From positions 1 to 64,000 of the forward strand of contig JAFVGZ010000027.1 in the NCBI GenBank assembly GCA_017478025.1: DNA of 64,000 nucleotides, in the 5' to 3' direction. Position numbers and translations under genes: made by a program. Source of the DNA: Prevotella sp. GTDB taxonomy: Bacteria; Bacteroidota; Bacteroidia; Bacteroidales; Bacteroidaceae. The notes beneath the pieces were generated by a model, which made no database searches, was not told the DNA's origin, and saw only the letters and a program-made list of their open reading frames with translations. Every line of letters begins with the position of its first letter. Position 1 is the first letter of the stretch. This document shows positions 32,856-41,551 of the stretch, piece by piece.

Positions 32856-32865
32856 TGCACTTTTA

Positions 32866-32882
32866 TGTGGCAAGGTGCCACA
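32866..32882 (+). promoter_or_regulatory. Hairpin at the 5' end of the pnp leader
   Basis: TGTGGCA-AGG-TGCCACA, a perfect 7-bp stem within the first few bases of the predicted transcript, about 36 nt before the ATG. In E. coli the pnp leader also folds and is the site of RNase III/PNPase autoregulation, so a similar role here is plausible. Confidence 0.5.
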
Positions 32883-32918
32883 TTTTGATGTAATCAGTTA
32901 AAACAATAAAGATCTTAA

Positions 32919-35165
32919 ATGAACGTAATCACAAAGACCGTCTCACTTCCTGATGGACGTACCATCACCATTGAGACCGGAAAGCTGGCAAAGCAGGCCG
33001 ATGGTTCTTGTACCCTTCGTATGGGCAACACCGTGCTTCTTGCCACTGTTTGTGCCGCCAAAGACGCAGTGCCTGGCACAGACTTTATGCCACTGCAAGT
33101 AGAATATCGCGAGCAGTATGCCGCAGCCGGACGTTTCCCCGGCGGTTTCACTAAGCGTGAGGGTAAGCCAAACGATGACGAGATTCTCGTTTGCCGCCTT
33201 GTAGATCGTGCCCTGCGCCCGCTCTTCCCAAGCGACTTCCATGCAGAGGTATTCGTAAACGTAATCCTCTTCAGTGCCGATGGCGTTGACCAGCCCGATG
33301 CTCTGGCAGGCTTCGCTGCCTCTTGTGCACTGGCGTGTTCAGATATTCCATTCGAGTGCCCCATCTCTGAGGTGCGCGTAGCACGCATCAACGGTGAGTA
33401 TGTCATCAACCCGACAAAGGCACAGATGGCTGACGCCGACATGGACCTCATGGTAGGTGCCACCGCTGAGAACATCATGATGGTGGAAGGCGAGATGAAA
33501 GAGGTGCAGGAGTCTGACCTTCTCAATGCTCTCAAGGCTGCTCACGAGGCCATCAAGCCTATGTGCGCACTGCAGGACGAGCTGATGAAGGAATTGGGTA
33601 CCGACACCAAGCGCGAATACTGTCACGAGGTGAACGATGACGAACTGAAGGAGCAGGTACGCACAGAGTGCTATCAGAAGGCCTACGACGTAGTGAAGCA
33701 GGCTCTGGAGAAGCAGGCTCGCGCAGAGGCTTTCGAGGCTATCATCACCGAGTTCAAGGAGAAGTATGCCGAGGCTCACGCTGACCTGACAGAGGAAGAG
33801 CTGGAGGAGAAGAATACTCTGGCAGACAAATACTACCACGACGTAGAGCGCGATGCTATGCGCCGCTGCATCCTCGACGAGGGTGTGCGTCTCGACGGAC
33901 GTAAGACTACCGACATCCGCCCCATCTGGTGCGAGGTGTCTCCACTGCCAATGCCTCACGGATCTGCCATCTTCACACGTGGCGAGACACAGTCACTCTC
34001 CACTTGTACCCTTGGCACAAAGCTCGACGAGAAGCTGGTTGACGACGTATTGGAGCGCAGCTATCAGCGCTTCCTGCTGCACTATAACTTCCCACCATTC
34101 TGCACCGGTGAGGCACGCGCACAGCGCAGCGTAGGCCGTCGTGAGATTGGCCACGGTCACCTGGCATGGCGCGGACTGAAGGGACAGATACCTTCTGACT
34201 TCCCTTACACCGTGCGTCTGGTATCACAGATACTGGAGTCCAACGGTTCCTCATCAATGGCTACCGTCTGCGCAGGAACACTGGCACTCATGGATGCCGG
34301 CGTACCTATGAAGAAGCCTGTCAGCGGCATCGCTATGGGCCTCATCAAGAACCCAGGCGAAGACAAGTATGCAGTGCTCTCTGACATTCTGGGCGATGAG
34401 GATCACCTGGGCGACATGGACTTCAAGACCACCGGAACGAAGGACGGTCTGACCGCCACACAGATGGATATCAAGTGCGACGGACTGTCATACGAGATCT
34501 TGGAGAAGGCTCTGGCACAGGCCAAGGCAGGCCGTGAGCACATCCTCGGATGCCTCACCGACACCATCGCAGAGCCACGTCCTGAGCTCAAGCCACACGT
34601 ACCACGCATCGTGCAGATTGAGATTCCTAAGGAGTTCATCGGTGCGGTCATCGGCCCTGGCGGTAAGATTATCCAGCAGATTCAGGAGGATACCGGCTCT
34701 GTCATCACTATCGATGAGGAGGACGGCGTAGGCAAGGTACAGGTTTCTGCACCAGACAAGAGCGCCATCGACGCTGCTCTGGCAAAGATCAAGACCATCG
34801 TAGCCGTTCCTGAGGTAGGCGAAGTATATGAGGGTACCGTACGCTCAGTGATGCCTTACGGCTGCTTCGTAGAGATTCTGCCGGGCAAGGATGCCCTGCT
34901 CCACATCTCTGAGATAGAGTGGAAGCGCCTGGAGACCGTTGAGGAGGCAGGCATCAAGGAGGGTGACAAGATTCAGGTGAAGCTCATGGAGATTGATCCT
35001 AAGACAGGTAAGTACAAGGTATCTCACCGTGTGCTCCTTGACAAGCCCGAAGGCTATGCCGAGCGTGAGCGTCGCCCACGCCCAGAGCGTCGTCCTCACG
35101 GCAACCGTCCACGCCACTTCGATGAGGGCAACAAGAAGGACGGCAACGGACATAACAACGATTAA
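32919..35165 (+). CDS. pnp: Polyribonucleotide nucleotidyltransferase (PNPase)
   Basis: 748 residues with the complete order of domains: first RNase PH-like domain, an alpha-helical domain rich in Glu and Lys (about 240-310), second RNase PH-like domain ([14 protein letters not shown] as [14 protein letters not shown]), KH domain ([18 protein letters not shown]) and S1 domain ([20 protein letters not shown]). The C-terminal tail is Arg/Pro/His-rich and hydrophilic. The enzyme degrades RNA 3'-5' with phosphate. Codon use is strongly biased, with many GGC, CGT and AAG codons, as expected for high expression. Its own promoter, leader hairpin and strong terminator make it a single-gene transcript. 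Confidence 0.97.
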   Translation: MNVITKTVSLPDGRTITIETGKLAKQADGSCTLRMGNTVLLATVCAAKDAVPGTDFMPLQVEYREQYAAAGRFPGGFTKREGKPNDDEILVCRLVDRALRPLFPSDFHAEVFVNVILFSADGVDQPDALAGFAASCALACSDIPFECPISEVRVARINGEYVINPTKAQMADADMDLMVGATAENIMMVEGEMKEVQESDLLNALKAAHEAIKPMCALQDELMKELGTDTKREYCHEVNDDELKEQVRTECYQKAYDVVKQALEKQARAEAFEAIITEFKEKYAEAHADLTEEELEEKNTLADKYYHDVERDAMRRCILDEGVRLDGRKTTDIRPIWCEVSPLPMPHGSAIFTRGETQSLSTCTLGTKLDEKLVDDVLERSYQRFLLHYNFPPFCTGEARAQRSVGRREIGHGHLAWRGLKGQIPSDFPYTVRLVSQILESNGSSSMATVCAGTLALMDAGVPMKKPVSGIAMGLIKNPGEDKYAVLSDILGDEDHLGDMDFKTTGTKDGLTATQMDIKCDGLSYEILEKALAQAKAGREHILGCLTDTIAEPRPELKPHVPRIVQIEIPKEFIGAVIGPGGKIIQQIQEDTGSVITIDEEDGVGKVQVSAPDKSAIDAALAKIKTIVAVPEVGEVYEGTVRSVMPYGCFVEILPGKDALLHISEIEWKRLETVEEAGIKEGDKIQVKLMEIDPKTGKYKVSHRVLLDKPEGYAERERRPRPERRPHGNRPRHFDEGNKKDGNGHNND

Positions 35166-35236
35166 AGCAACCGTCACACTCCCCTGACAAGGGGCGCACA
35201 GACGCAGGGCTCAGCCCTGATGCGATATAAAGATTA

Positions 35237-35276
35237 GACTCCCGATGCGGAACAACCTGCATCGGGAGTCTTTTTT
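35237..35276 (+). terminator. Terminator of pnp
   Basis: GACTCCCGATGC (35237-35248) pairs perfectly with GCATCGGGAGTC (35259-35270) around a 10-nt loop, followed by TTTTTT. Confidence 0.93.
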
Positions 35277-35385
35277 ATGCAACTATATATGAGTACGTCA
35301 CACTGAACGTTTCACAAACAGAGGAGAGTTAAGTTTCCTCTTTCATTATATTATCGCTCACGTTAGGTTAGCATTACTCATACTG

Positions 35386-36060
35386 TCAATACGCGGCTTC
35401 ACGCTTTAACTGTATGACGACGACATCTGGGTAATTCTTAAAGCCCCTGTATATATCAATCTGTTTTACATCACTCGGCGAGATGCTTACCGGCGGCACT
35501 TCCTCTATCTCGCCGTCAGCATCTACAACGACTACATGCGCTAACAGATGGCGTATTCCATATTCATCTGACCGACTCTTGACCCCTGCATTGCGTAACA
35601 GCAAATCCAAGTCTGTGAACAGCTTCAGTTTCTGATCATTCTCCGTAATCATGAATGATGGCATACCCATGCTGTGAGAGACCCGAGATTTTATTGGGCG
35701 CTTGACTCCCTGCACGGTGACATCAGGAAGCAATAACGTGGCATTCGACAAACTGATGACTGTGTCGCAACGCGCTATGACTTCGTCTGATGAATCTTTT
35801 CGTATTGAAATGATGACTTTGCCTCGCATCAGCAGGCTTCCGTTTATCTTCAATACCTTCCTGGGATTGAATTCTGCTTCCAGGTTATTCCCACTGCCCT
35901 GGATTACGCAGACGAGCGGGACAGTATCTGCCGCATTGTAATCATGCAGCCTTACGAACATATTTCCCCTGCGTTGCTTGACCTCTAACCTATGCTGCCC
36001 AGTGTCTCCGTAGCTGGGTATCATATAAAATAAACAAGATAACAACAGCAAGACCTTCAT
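35386..36060 (-). CDS. Secreted protein of unknown function with a TonB-plug-like tail
   Basis: About 224 residues from the Met at 36060, which begins a signal peptide (MKVLLLLSCLFYMIPSYG); an in-frame ATG at 36138 would add 26 polar residues. The middle is beta-rich. The last 90 residues (LDLLLRNAGVKSRSDEYGIR ... SPSDVKQIDIYRGFKNYPDV, VVVIQLK) recall the plug-domain pattern 'IEVLRG ... GVVVI' of TonB-dependent receptors, but there is no barrel. This likeness is weak and rests on pattern only. It follows the PIN toxin gene on the same strand with an 18-bp gap between the toxin stop and the longer ATG. Confidence 0.55.
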   Translation of the reverse strand: MKVLLLLSCLFYMIPSYGDTGQHRLEVKQRRGNMFVRLHDYNAADTVPLVCVIQGSGNNLEAEFNPRKVLKINGSLLMRGKVIISIRKDSSDEVIARCDTVISLSNATLLLPDVTVQGVKRPIKSRVSHSMGMPSFMITENDQKLKLFTDLDLLLRNAGVKSRSDEYGIRHLLAHVVVVDADGEIEEVPPVSISPSDVKQIDIYRGFKNYPDVVVIQLKREAAY

Positions 36061-36156
36061 TAAGAAATGGAGAATGTTGCCCTCCGTTCTGATTTCATCA
36101 TGCCTGACATACTTGTTTGGTTTACTTTTATCAAGCATAGGATCTTACTGTAATGT

Positions 36157-36579
36157 TTAGTGGTTATACTTATTTAATTCACTATGGAATTCTTCTAATT
36201 TCCGCACTTCTACATGTGGGAATGGTATAGTTTCTAACACTTTGAAATGTTTGTCATCGGAGACTATGTATTCAGCATTTGCAACTATTGCACAGTCCAC
36301 GAACTTGTTGTCATCCTCATCTGCTGTAATAAGATGGAATCTGTATTGTGCATCAACACGCAGGACATTTGTTGCTCTGAGTATCATTTCTATAGCTAAT
36401 CGCGCTGCCAAGGGAGACATGTGCGAACTGATGATTTCCTCATACTCTGCTAATATCTCGTTGGTGACACATAACGTGTATCGTCCGAGGACAAATGCCT
36501 CCCAGACGGAGTAGAATTCACTTCTCCGCGAAAGGGAGCGGAGTAGGCTATTGGTATCAAGAACAATGTACTTGCTCAT
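36157..36579 (-). CDS. PIN-domain ribonuclease toxin
   Basis: 140 residues. The PIN fold begins YIVLDTNSLLRSLSRRSEFY with the first acidic metal ligand. Later acidic positions are in NEILAEYEEII and TADEDDNKFVDCAIVANAEY and in IVSDDKHF. This is the COG1569-like 'putative toxin, PIN family' arrangement. Such proteins are Mg2+-dependent RNases usually held inactive by a partner encoded just upstream. That partner is the 72-residue protein at 36586-36804, only 6 bp away. Confidence 0.85.
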   Translation of the reverse strand: MSKYIVLDTNSLLRSLSRRSEFYSVWEAFVLGRYTLCVTNEILAEYEEIISSHMSPLAARLAIEMILRATNVLRVDAQYRFHLITADEDDNKFVDCAIVANAEYIVSDDKHFKVLETIPFPHVEVRKLEEFHSELNKYNH

Positions 36580-36585
36580 ACCTCT

Positions 36586-36804
36586 TTACTTATATGGTGT
36601 GCGCATGTGCTCGTCAGTCCACGCTGACACTTTCTGCTCATTAAGTGTACCATCTTCCCAAAGACGGTCTATCTCTTTCTGGAGTCGAGTATTTAAGAAC
36701 TTTACGATAACGGACTTTAGTTCCATTACATCCTCTTCCTTGTTGATACAAGAGAGGATATTCAAAAGTTCATATTGTGCTGGGTTAATGACAGAATGTT
36801 GCAT
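36586..36804 (-). CDS. Antitoxin partner of the PIN toxin
   Basis: 72 residues, mostly helical (VMELKSVIVKFLNTRLQKEI), ending in a Trp-rich short segment (DRLWEDGTLNEQKVSAWTDE). It is small, charged and directly upstream of the PIN gene, as expected for an antitoxin. I do not recognise a standard DNA-binding fold, so whether it represses its own promoter is open. It is preceded by a good promoter at 36854-36885. Confidence 0.72.
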   Translation of the reverse strand: MQHSVINPAQYELLNILSCINKEEDVMELKSVIVKFLNTRLQKEIDRLWEDGTLNEQKVSAWTDEHMRTPYK

Positions 36805-36853
36805 AAAATAAAGCTTTTCTGTTATCTGTAACTATTATTCGTAATCTCAGCGG

Positions 36854-36885
36854 CAAAGATACAATTAAGTTCTGAGATATGCAAA
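36854..36885 (-). promoter_or_regulatory. Promoter of the toxin-antitoxin pair
   Basis: Minus strand: TTTG (36882-36885), 20 bp, TATCTTTG (36854-36861). The leader is about 43 nt. Confidence 0.7.
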
Positions 36886-36946
36886 AAAGACTTGCTTTTT
36901 TTCATATCCAAGACGGATTAGGAAGAAAAATAATCTCAACAAACCA

Positions 36947-36989
36947 TCAAAAAAGCGGCATAAGCCTGCTTGATACAGGTTCATGCCGC
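36947..36989 (-). terminator. Terminator of the carbohydrate cluster
   Basis: On the minus strand GCGGCATGAACCTG and CAGGCTTATGCCGC pair, with a small internal mismatch, around a 7-nt loop; a T-run follows. It closes the transcript that ends with the SGNH gene. Confidence 0.8.
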
Positions 36990-37005
36990 GTGTATGTAAG
37001 GGGTA

Positions 37006-37797
37006 TTACTGTTGCTTCAGCCGTTCCAGCACCTGCTCGGCTATCGCCTTCATGCCTTTTTGTGACGGGTGGCCGAGCTGTTTGTCGATGTCGTGAAGGT
37101 CAAGGCACTCCACGCCGTAATGCCGGCAGATGGTGTGCACGGACTCGTTGATGCTCTCCTTCAACTCGCTGTTCAGCATGAAGAGCAGCCGCGCATTAGG
37201 ATAATGCTGCCTGAGGTCTGCCAATAGCTTTGCCATTGCTGGTCGGAAGGTATATAGCTGCAGGTCTGTCCAGTTGCCATAGACGTAGTCACCTATCGGC
37301 GCACCGCACCAACTGTCGTTCGTTCCGCCACAGATGAGGATGATGTCCGGATTACCCAGCGCATTGCTGCGGCTTATGAACGAGCGGTTGGTGTAGTCAC
37401 ACATCTGCTCATAGCCCTTCAGAGGCACACGGTCGCCGGTCTTGTCCTTAGCATATCCACTGCGGCAGATGGTGGAACCGGAGAAAGAGTTATTCCTCTC
37501 AAGCTTGGCACCCATCTCCTTTATAACGATGGACCACCAGCATTGCGATGCCTCACCCACATCGTTGCCCTTATGGTGTTTGGGGCTATCAACGGGATAG
37601 TACCACACCTCGTTGCTGTCCGTAGCGAGACAGCCCTCAAAGGTGGAGTAGCTGTCGCCAAGGATAGAGACAGACAAGTCCCTCTCCGGCTCAGCCCAAA
37701 GGGGAAGAGTAACAAGAAGTAGGAGAAAAGCCCAACCCCTTCCGGCTCCCCCCAAGGGGGAGAGACGTGAATTGCATAGAGATATATTGGTAATCAT
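37006..37797 (-). CDS. Secreted SGNH-type esterase
   Basis: 263 residues. The catalytic blocks of the SGNH/GDSL fold are present: ILGDSYSTFEG (Ser), FSGSTICRSG (Gly), LICGGTNDSW (Asn) and LGHPSQKGMKA (His). It is probably a carbohydrate esterase, removing acetyl groups from plant polysaccharides, given the GH43 and GH28 genes upstream on the same strand. The start MITNISLCNSRLSPLGGAGR comes from the type-D repeat and precedes a hydrophobic signal (AFLLLLVTLPLWA). The terminator lies just after the stop. Confidence 0.82.
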   Translation of the reverse strand: MITNISLCNSRLSPLGGAGRGWAFLLLLVTLPLWAEPERDLSVSILGDSYSTFEGCLATDSNEVWYYPVDSPKHHKGNDVGEASQCWWSIVIKEMGAKLERNNSFSGSTICRSGYAKDKTGDRVPLKGYEQMCDYTNRSFISRSNALGNPDIILICGGTNDSWCGAPIGDYVYGNWTDLQLYTFRPAMAKLLADLRQHYPNARLLFMLNSELKESINESVHTICRHYGVECLDLHDIDKQLGHPSQKGMKAIAEQVLERLKQQ

Positions 37798-37915
37798 AAT
37801 TTGTTAATTCGTCAATTTGTTCGCTCGGCCCTTTGGGACGCTTGCGTAGCAGAGCGGAGCAAGAATTCGTTAATTTGTTAATTTGTTAATTCGTTAATTT
37901 GTTAATCCGCCCCTC
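37734..37915. repeat. Composite repeat, copy 4, with type-D element
   Basis: Reading on the minus strand: tandem AATTAAC words (37868-37915), GC-rich core with TACGCAAGCGTCCCAAAGGG (about 37827-37867), more AATTAAC words, then the type-D element (about 37734-37800) that forms the 5' end of the SGNH gene. It fills the whole gap between the GH43 and SGNH genes. Confidence 0.8.
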
Positions 37916-37919
37916 GGGT

Positions 37920-39665
37920 TTATTCTCTTGCGAACAGTCCCACCATGAGGCCCGTGAATCCGTTGGTCTCTTTGCTGGTGAGCTGGGTGGTTGACAGCGG
38001 CATGCCTACATTGCGCCAAGCAGAACCGCCGCCGATGAGATATGAGAAATAAACGTGTCCCTTACCGTCTGCCACAGCGCGCAGGCGCACTTCCTTGGTC
38101 GTCTTTATCTTCCAACTGTGGGAGTTGACCTGCAGGTCGCCCAGGCTTGCCTTGATGCGCAGACACGGTGATCCGTCGGTATCAGTAGAGACACCGAACT
38201 GCATGAAGTGCTGGTCATCATAGAAGAGCACGATGCCGGCCAAAGAGGTTTCCTCCTTTGGCTCGAATGTCACACGCGTCTCGTATGTAAACTTGCTCTG
38301 TGTCACCCACTGACCAATGGCTGCAGGGCTGGTCTTGTCCTCCACGCCCTTCTCTGAGGCCACGATGGTCAGGGCATTCTTCTTCAGCGAGAACACTCCC
38401 CTGCCGTCCTTGCTCACCACCGCGTCAAGTCCCACCGGACTGTTGTCGGCAGAGGCGAACGGTGTGCGCAGGTCCATCGGGGTGCGTATGGTGAAGGCAT
38501 CGGGCGCTATACCGTCCTTATCCCATAGCGTGCGCAGTTCGTCCTTGCCATCCTTCGGTGTCAGTATCTTTCCCTTCTCCAGTATTATAGGCTGTGCGTT
38601 AGCCTCAGCCGGACGCGCGCTCTTGCCGTCAGGCGTCACCCATTTCACTGGCAGCTTGAACGTCTCACGTCCCATCAGGTCATAGTTCTTCTCGTAAGGT
38701 CTCACACCGAGGAATACGGCATACCAGTCGCCGCCCTTTGTCTCCACGAGGTCAGCGTGGCCTGTGCAGGTCACGGGCGTCCTCGGTGCACCCTCCACAT
38801 CGCGCTGTGTCAGGATGGGATTGATGGCGCAGGGCTTAAAGAGGCTCATGGGACTGCAGCTCTCAAAGACCACCTCACTGTGGTTCTCGCCCGTGCCGCC
38901 CTCGGCGCACATCAGGATATACCGATGTCCCACCTTATACATGTGCGGCCCCTCCAGCCACACGGGGTGTGACAGGGTATCGACACCGCCGTAGGCTATC
39001 ATTCGATCCTCGCCGAATGTCTGTCCCGTCTGAGGATCAAAGGGCTTGCACCAGATGTCGCAATGCCCATTCCAGTGTTGGTCTCGCCATGCATTGTGTA
39101 TGACATAACCCTTGCCATCATCGTCAAAGAAGAACGACGGGTCAATGCCGTCAATGTCCTTCAGCCACACGGGGTCGCTCCAACGGCCGCTCTTCGGGTC
39201 GGTGGTGGTGACGTAGAACGTACCGCCGCCGGCTATGAACGTGGAAATCATGTAGAAGGTCTTATTGGCCGGATTGTATGACAACTGCGGCGCATATATG
39301 CCCTCGCGCATCTTTATGCCGTCCTTGAGCATGAGCTGCGACGGACGGTTGAGCACATATCCCAGTCGCTCCCAGTTCTTCAGGTCCGTGCTGTGCCAGA
39401 TGGGCACGCCGGGATAGTAGGAGAACGATGAGTTGGCAAGGTAATAGTCGTTGCCTACTCGCAGGATTGAGGGGTCAGGAGCACAGCCGCCACCAAGGGG
39501 CATCAGCTTGCTGTCTGCTGCGGCAGCTGTGTAGTTGGCATAGTCAAACACGGCCCTCGACTGTCCCATGCACAGCAAGGGGAAGAGGAGAAGGAGGAGA
39601 GCCCCCCACCAGCTCCCCCCTAGGGGGGAGAGATGTAAATTACGTGAAAGGATATTGGTATTCAT
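37920..39665 (-). CDS. Secreted GH43 glycosidase (beta-xylosidase/arabinofuranosidase type)
   Basis: 581 residues. The five-bladed propeller has the three catalytic acids: Asp64 in CAPDPSILRV, Asp in GIDPSFFFDDDGKGYV and Glu in WLEGPHMYKVG. A C-terminal beta-sandwich (about 385-580: TYETRVTFEPKEETSLAGIV ... NGFTGLMVGLFARE) is the GH43_C2-type domain typical of beta-xylosidases and arabinofuranosidases. It would release arabinose or xylose from side chains of pectin or xylan. The protein begins MNTNILSRNLHLSPLGGSWW, derived from the type-D repeat, followed by the real signal segment (ALLLLLFPLLCMGQ). The 295-bp region upstream is filled by a 22-bp palindromic array. Confidence 0.9.
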   Translation of the reverse strand: MNTNILSRNLHLSPLGGSWWGALLLLLFPLLCMGQSRAVFDYANYTAAAADSKLMPLGGGCAPDPSILRVGNDYYLANSSFSYYPGVPIWHSTDLKNWERLGYVLNRPSQLMLKDGIKMREGIYAPQLSYNPANKTFYMISTFIAGGGTFYVTTTDPKSGRWSDPVWLKDIDGIDPSFFFDDDGKGYVIHNAWRDQHWNGHCDIWCKPFDPQTGQTFGEDRMIAYGGVDTLSHPVWLEGPHMYKVGHRYILMCAEGGTGENHSEVVFESCSPMSLFKPCAINPILTQRDVEGAPRTPVTCTGHADLVETKGGDWYAVFLGVRPYEKNYDLMGRETFKLPVKWVTPDGKSARPAEANAQPIILEKGKILTPKDGKDELRTLWDKDGIAPDAFTIRTPMDLRTPFASADNSPVGLDAVVSKDGRGVFSLKKNALTIVASEKGVEDKTSPAAIGQWVTQSKFTYETRVTFEPKEETSLAGIVLFYDDQHFMQFGVSTDTDGSPCLRIKASLGDLQVNSHSWKIKTTKEVRLRAVADGKGHVYFSYLIGGGSAWRNVGMPLSTTQLTSKETNGFTGLMVGLFARE

Positions 39666-39670
39666 AATTT
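39595..39670 (-). repeat. Type-D element at the GH43 5' end
   Basis: The minus-strand ATTATGAATACCAATATCC, then CATCTCTCCCCCCTAGGGG and GGAGCTGG. Same family as at 32020, 37797 and 41481. Confidence 0.75.
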
Positions 39671-39738
39671 CGGTTTATTCTTTAATTAAGGTTTCGCTTT
39701 AAGAGTACTTTATAATGTTTATGTACATGCAATCGGCT

Positions 39739-39915
39739 TTTACCAACAATATTACCAAGCCTTGGTAATTGAGTTACCAACCCTTGGTAATTGAGTTACC
39801 AACCCTTGGTAATCGGGTTACCAAGCCTTGGTAATCGATTTACCAGGCCGTTGGTAATCGGTTTACCAGGCCGTTGGTAATCGGTTTACCAAGATATGGT
39901 AAGACTTTGGTAAAC
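39739..39915. repeat. 22-bp-period palindromic array, second locus
   Basis: TTACCAAGCCTTGGTAA-type palindromes begin at 39752, 39774, 39796, 39818 and 39840 at exact 22-bp spacing. Variant units (with GGCCG centres) follow at 39863 and 39886 with 23-bp steps, and partial units lie at both ends. It occupies the gap between the GH28 stop and the GH43 start, upstream of the GH43 gene. Confidence 0.88.
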
Positions 39916-39960
39916 TGAGTTTAGCCCCTCCATCTTGGGTGAGTTGGAGGGGGATTATGC

Positions 39961-41481
39961 TTATTTCTCTGTGAAGTTCATAACGTCTGTCTTTGTCACG
40001 CGGTCACCTTCGCTCTGCTGTATCTTCACGTTGTCAAAGACGATGTTCTTGGCATAGTGCATCTCAGCGCCCTTACGGCATACGAAGAGTGAGTTGGAGA
40101 GCGTGAGATTGTCCAGCGGCATCTCCGGCAGGCCGTTGAAGTATATGGCTCTTGCCGCACCCTGGCAGATGATGTTGGCAATGTGCAGGTTCTTAAAGCA
40201 TGGCGTCTCCTCCGATACCTGCGGCACAGCGTCGCTGCTGGAGCTGTCGCCATCGGCCTTTCCCACTACGGGTTTGTTGGCATAGTAGAGGTCAAAGGTG
40301 AAGGCATCGCCGCCGATGTTCACCATATTTATATTAGAGACATAGATATTCTCCACCACTCCGCCGCGTCCGCGTGTGGATTTCATGCGCAGACCGGTGT
40401 CTGTACCGTTAAAGAGGCAGTTGTTCACATAGATATTGCGTGCGCCGCTCGACATCTCAGAGCCTATAACGAAGCCTCCGTGACCGTGCAGCACGGTGCA
40501 ACCTTCGATGACTACATTCTGACAAGGCATCTTCCAATCGCGGCCTTCCTTGTCCTTACCGCTCTTGATGCAGATGGCATCGTCGCCCACGTCAAAGGTA
40601 GAGTTCTTGATTATGGCCCTGTTGCAGGACTCCAGATCCAGTCCGTCACCGTTCTGCGCGTACCAGGGGTTGCGAATTGTGACGTGGTCGATGGTCACAT
40701 CCTCACACTTCAGCGGGTGAATGTTCCACGCGGGGGAGTTGCTGAAGGTGGCATCCTGCAGCATCATGCGCTGACAAGAGACAAACTCCAGCAGCACGGG
40801 GCGCTGTAAGACCCTGCGTGAGTCAGGCTTTCCGTTGGCACCCTTCAGCTCATCATCCTTTGCGTCAGGATACCACACGCCCTTCACTTCAATGCCGGCA
40901 CCTGATGTGAGCGCCTTCCATTGGCTTTCCGTGAACTTACCCTTCTTTGACGGGCGCCAGTATTCGCCCTGCCCGTCAAAGGCTCCGGGGCCTGTGATGG
41001 CCACATCGTGCTTCTCGTAAGCCCAGAGAGGAGCCATGCGACGGCGCGAGGTGTTGCCCTCATAGATGGTGCTGACCTGAGGATAGGCATCAAAATCGGT
41101 GGTGAAGAGCACCAGCGCGCCCTGCTCCACATGCAGCTCCGTATTGTTTTCAAACTGTATGGGTCCTGTGAGCCATATTCCTGCAGGCACCACAAGTTTG
41201 CCGCCGCCCTTCTCGGCCAGGTGCTTCATGGCCTTGCCGAAGGCTTCGGTATTGAGCGTTGCACCGTCGGCAACGCCGCCAAACTGTGTGATGCTCACCG
41301 TATAAGCCGGTATGCGGGGTTGCTCAACGGCGGGCATGTCAAACGGTATCTGCCCAGGAGTGAAGGCATAAGACTGCGAGAGGCACAAAATGGAAAGGAG
41401 AAGAAGAGCTCCCCTCCAACCCCCTCCAGCTCCCCCCAAGGGGGAGAGACGTGAAATGTGTGAAGATGTGTTAGTGTTCAT
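39961..41481 (-). CDS. Secreted polygalacturonase (GH28)
   Basis: 506 residues. The right-handed beta-helix has the GH28 active-site blocks in order: NGDGLDLESC, FDVGDDAICIKSG, GHGGFVIGSE and GLRMKSTRGRGG. The early segment FGKAMKHLAEKGGGKLVVPA is the typical N-terminal cap. The enzyme hydrolyses alpha-1,4-galacturonan. The product begins MNTNTSSHISRLSPLGGAGG from the type-D repeat, followed by a signal peptide (ALLLLSILCLSQSYA). It is upstream of GH43 and the SGNH esterase on the same strand, so the three form a pectin-degrading group. Confidence 0.92.
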   Translation of the reverse strand: MNTNTSSHISRLSPLGGAGGGWRGALLLLSILCLSQSYAFTPGQIPFDMPAVEQPRIPAYTVSITQFGGVADGATLNTEAFGKAMKHLAEKGGGKLVVPAGIWLTGPIQFENNTELHVEQGALVLFTTDFDAYPQVSTIYEGNTSRRRMAPLWAYEKHDVAITGPGAFDGQGEYWRPSKKGKFTESQWKALTSGAGIEVKGVWYPDAKDDELKGANGKPDSRRVLQRPVLLEFVSCQRMMLQDATFSNSPAWNIHPLKCEDVTIDHVTIRNPWYAQNGDGLDLESCNRAIIKNSTFDVGDDAICIKSGKDKEGRDWKMPCQNVVIEGCTVLHGHGGFVIGSEMSSGARNIYVNNCLFNGTDTGLRMKSTRGRGGVVENIYVSNINMVNIGGDAFTFDLYYANKPVVGKADGDSSSSDAVPQVSEETPCFKNLHIANIICQGAARAIYFNGLPEMPLDNLTLSNSLFVCRKGAEMHYAKNIVFDNVKIQQSEGDRVTKTDVMNFTEK

Positions 41482-41545
41482 AAGTCGTTATCTTGTTTAT
41501 TAGTTAGTTCGTTAATTTGCTAATTTGTTAATTCGTTAATTCGCT
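41405..41545. repeat. Type-D element and AT-rich words before GH28
   Basis: On the minus strand AATTAACGAATTAACAAATT words (41500-41545) lead into ATGAACACTAACACATC and CGTCTCTCCCCCTTGGGGGG (41405-41481), which begins the GH28 gene. No GC-rich core in this copy. Confidence 0.75.
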
Positions 41546-41551
41546 GGGGCC

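Noticed and set aside
36157-36804. Restriction or anti-phage defence island
   Set aside because: Only a PIN toxin-antitoxin pair is present and the neighbours are ordinary metabolic and secreted-protein genes.
39739-39915. CRISPR array
   Set aside because: The period of 22 bp is far too short for repeat plus spacer, the spacers are 5 bp, and no cas gene is nearby.
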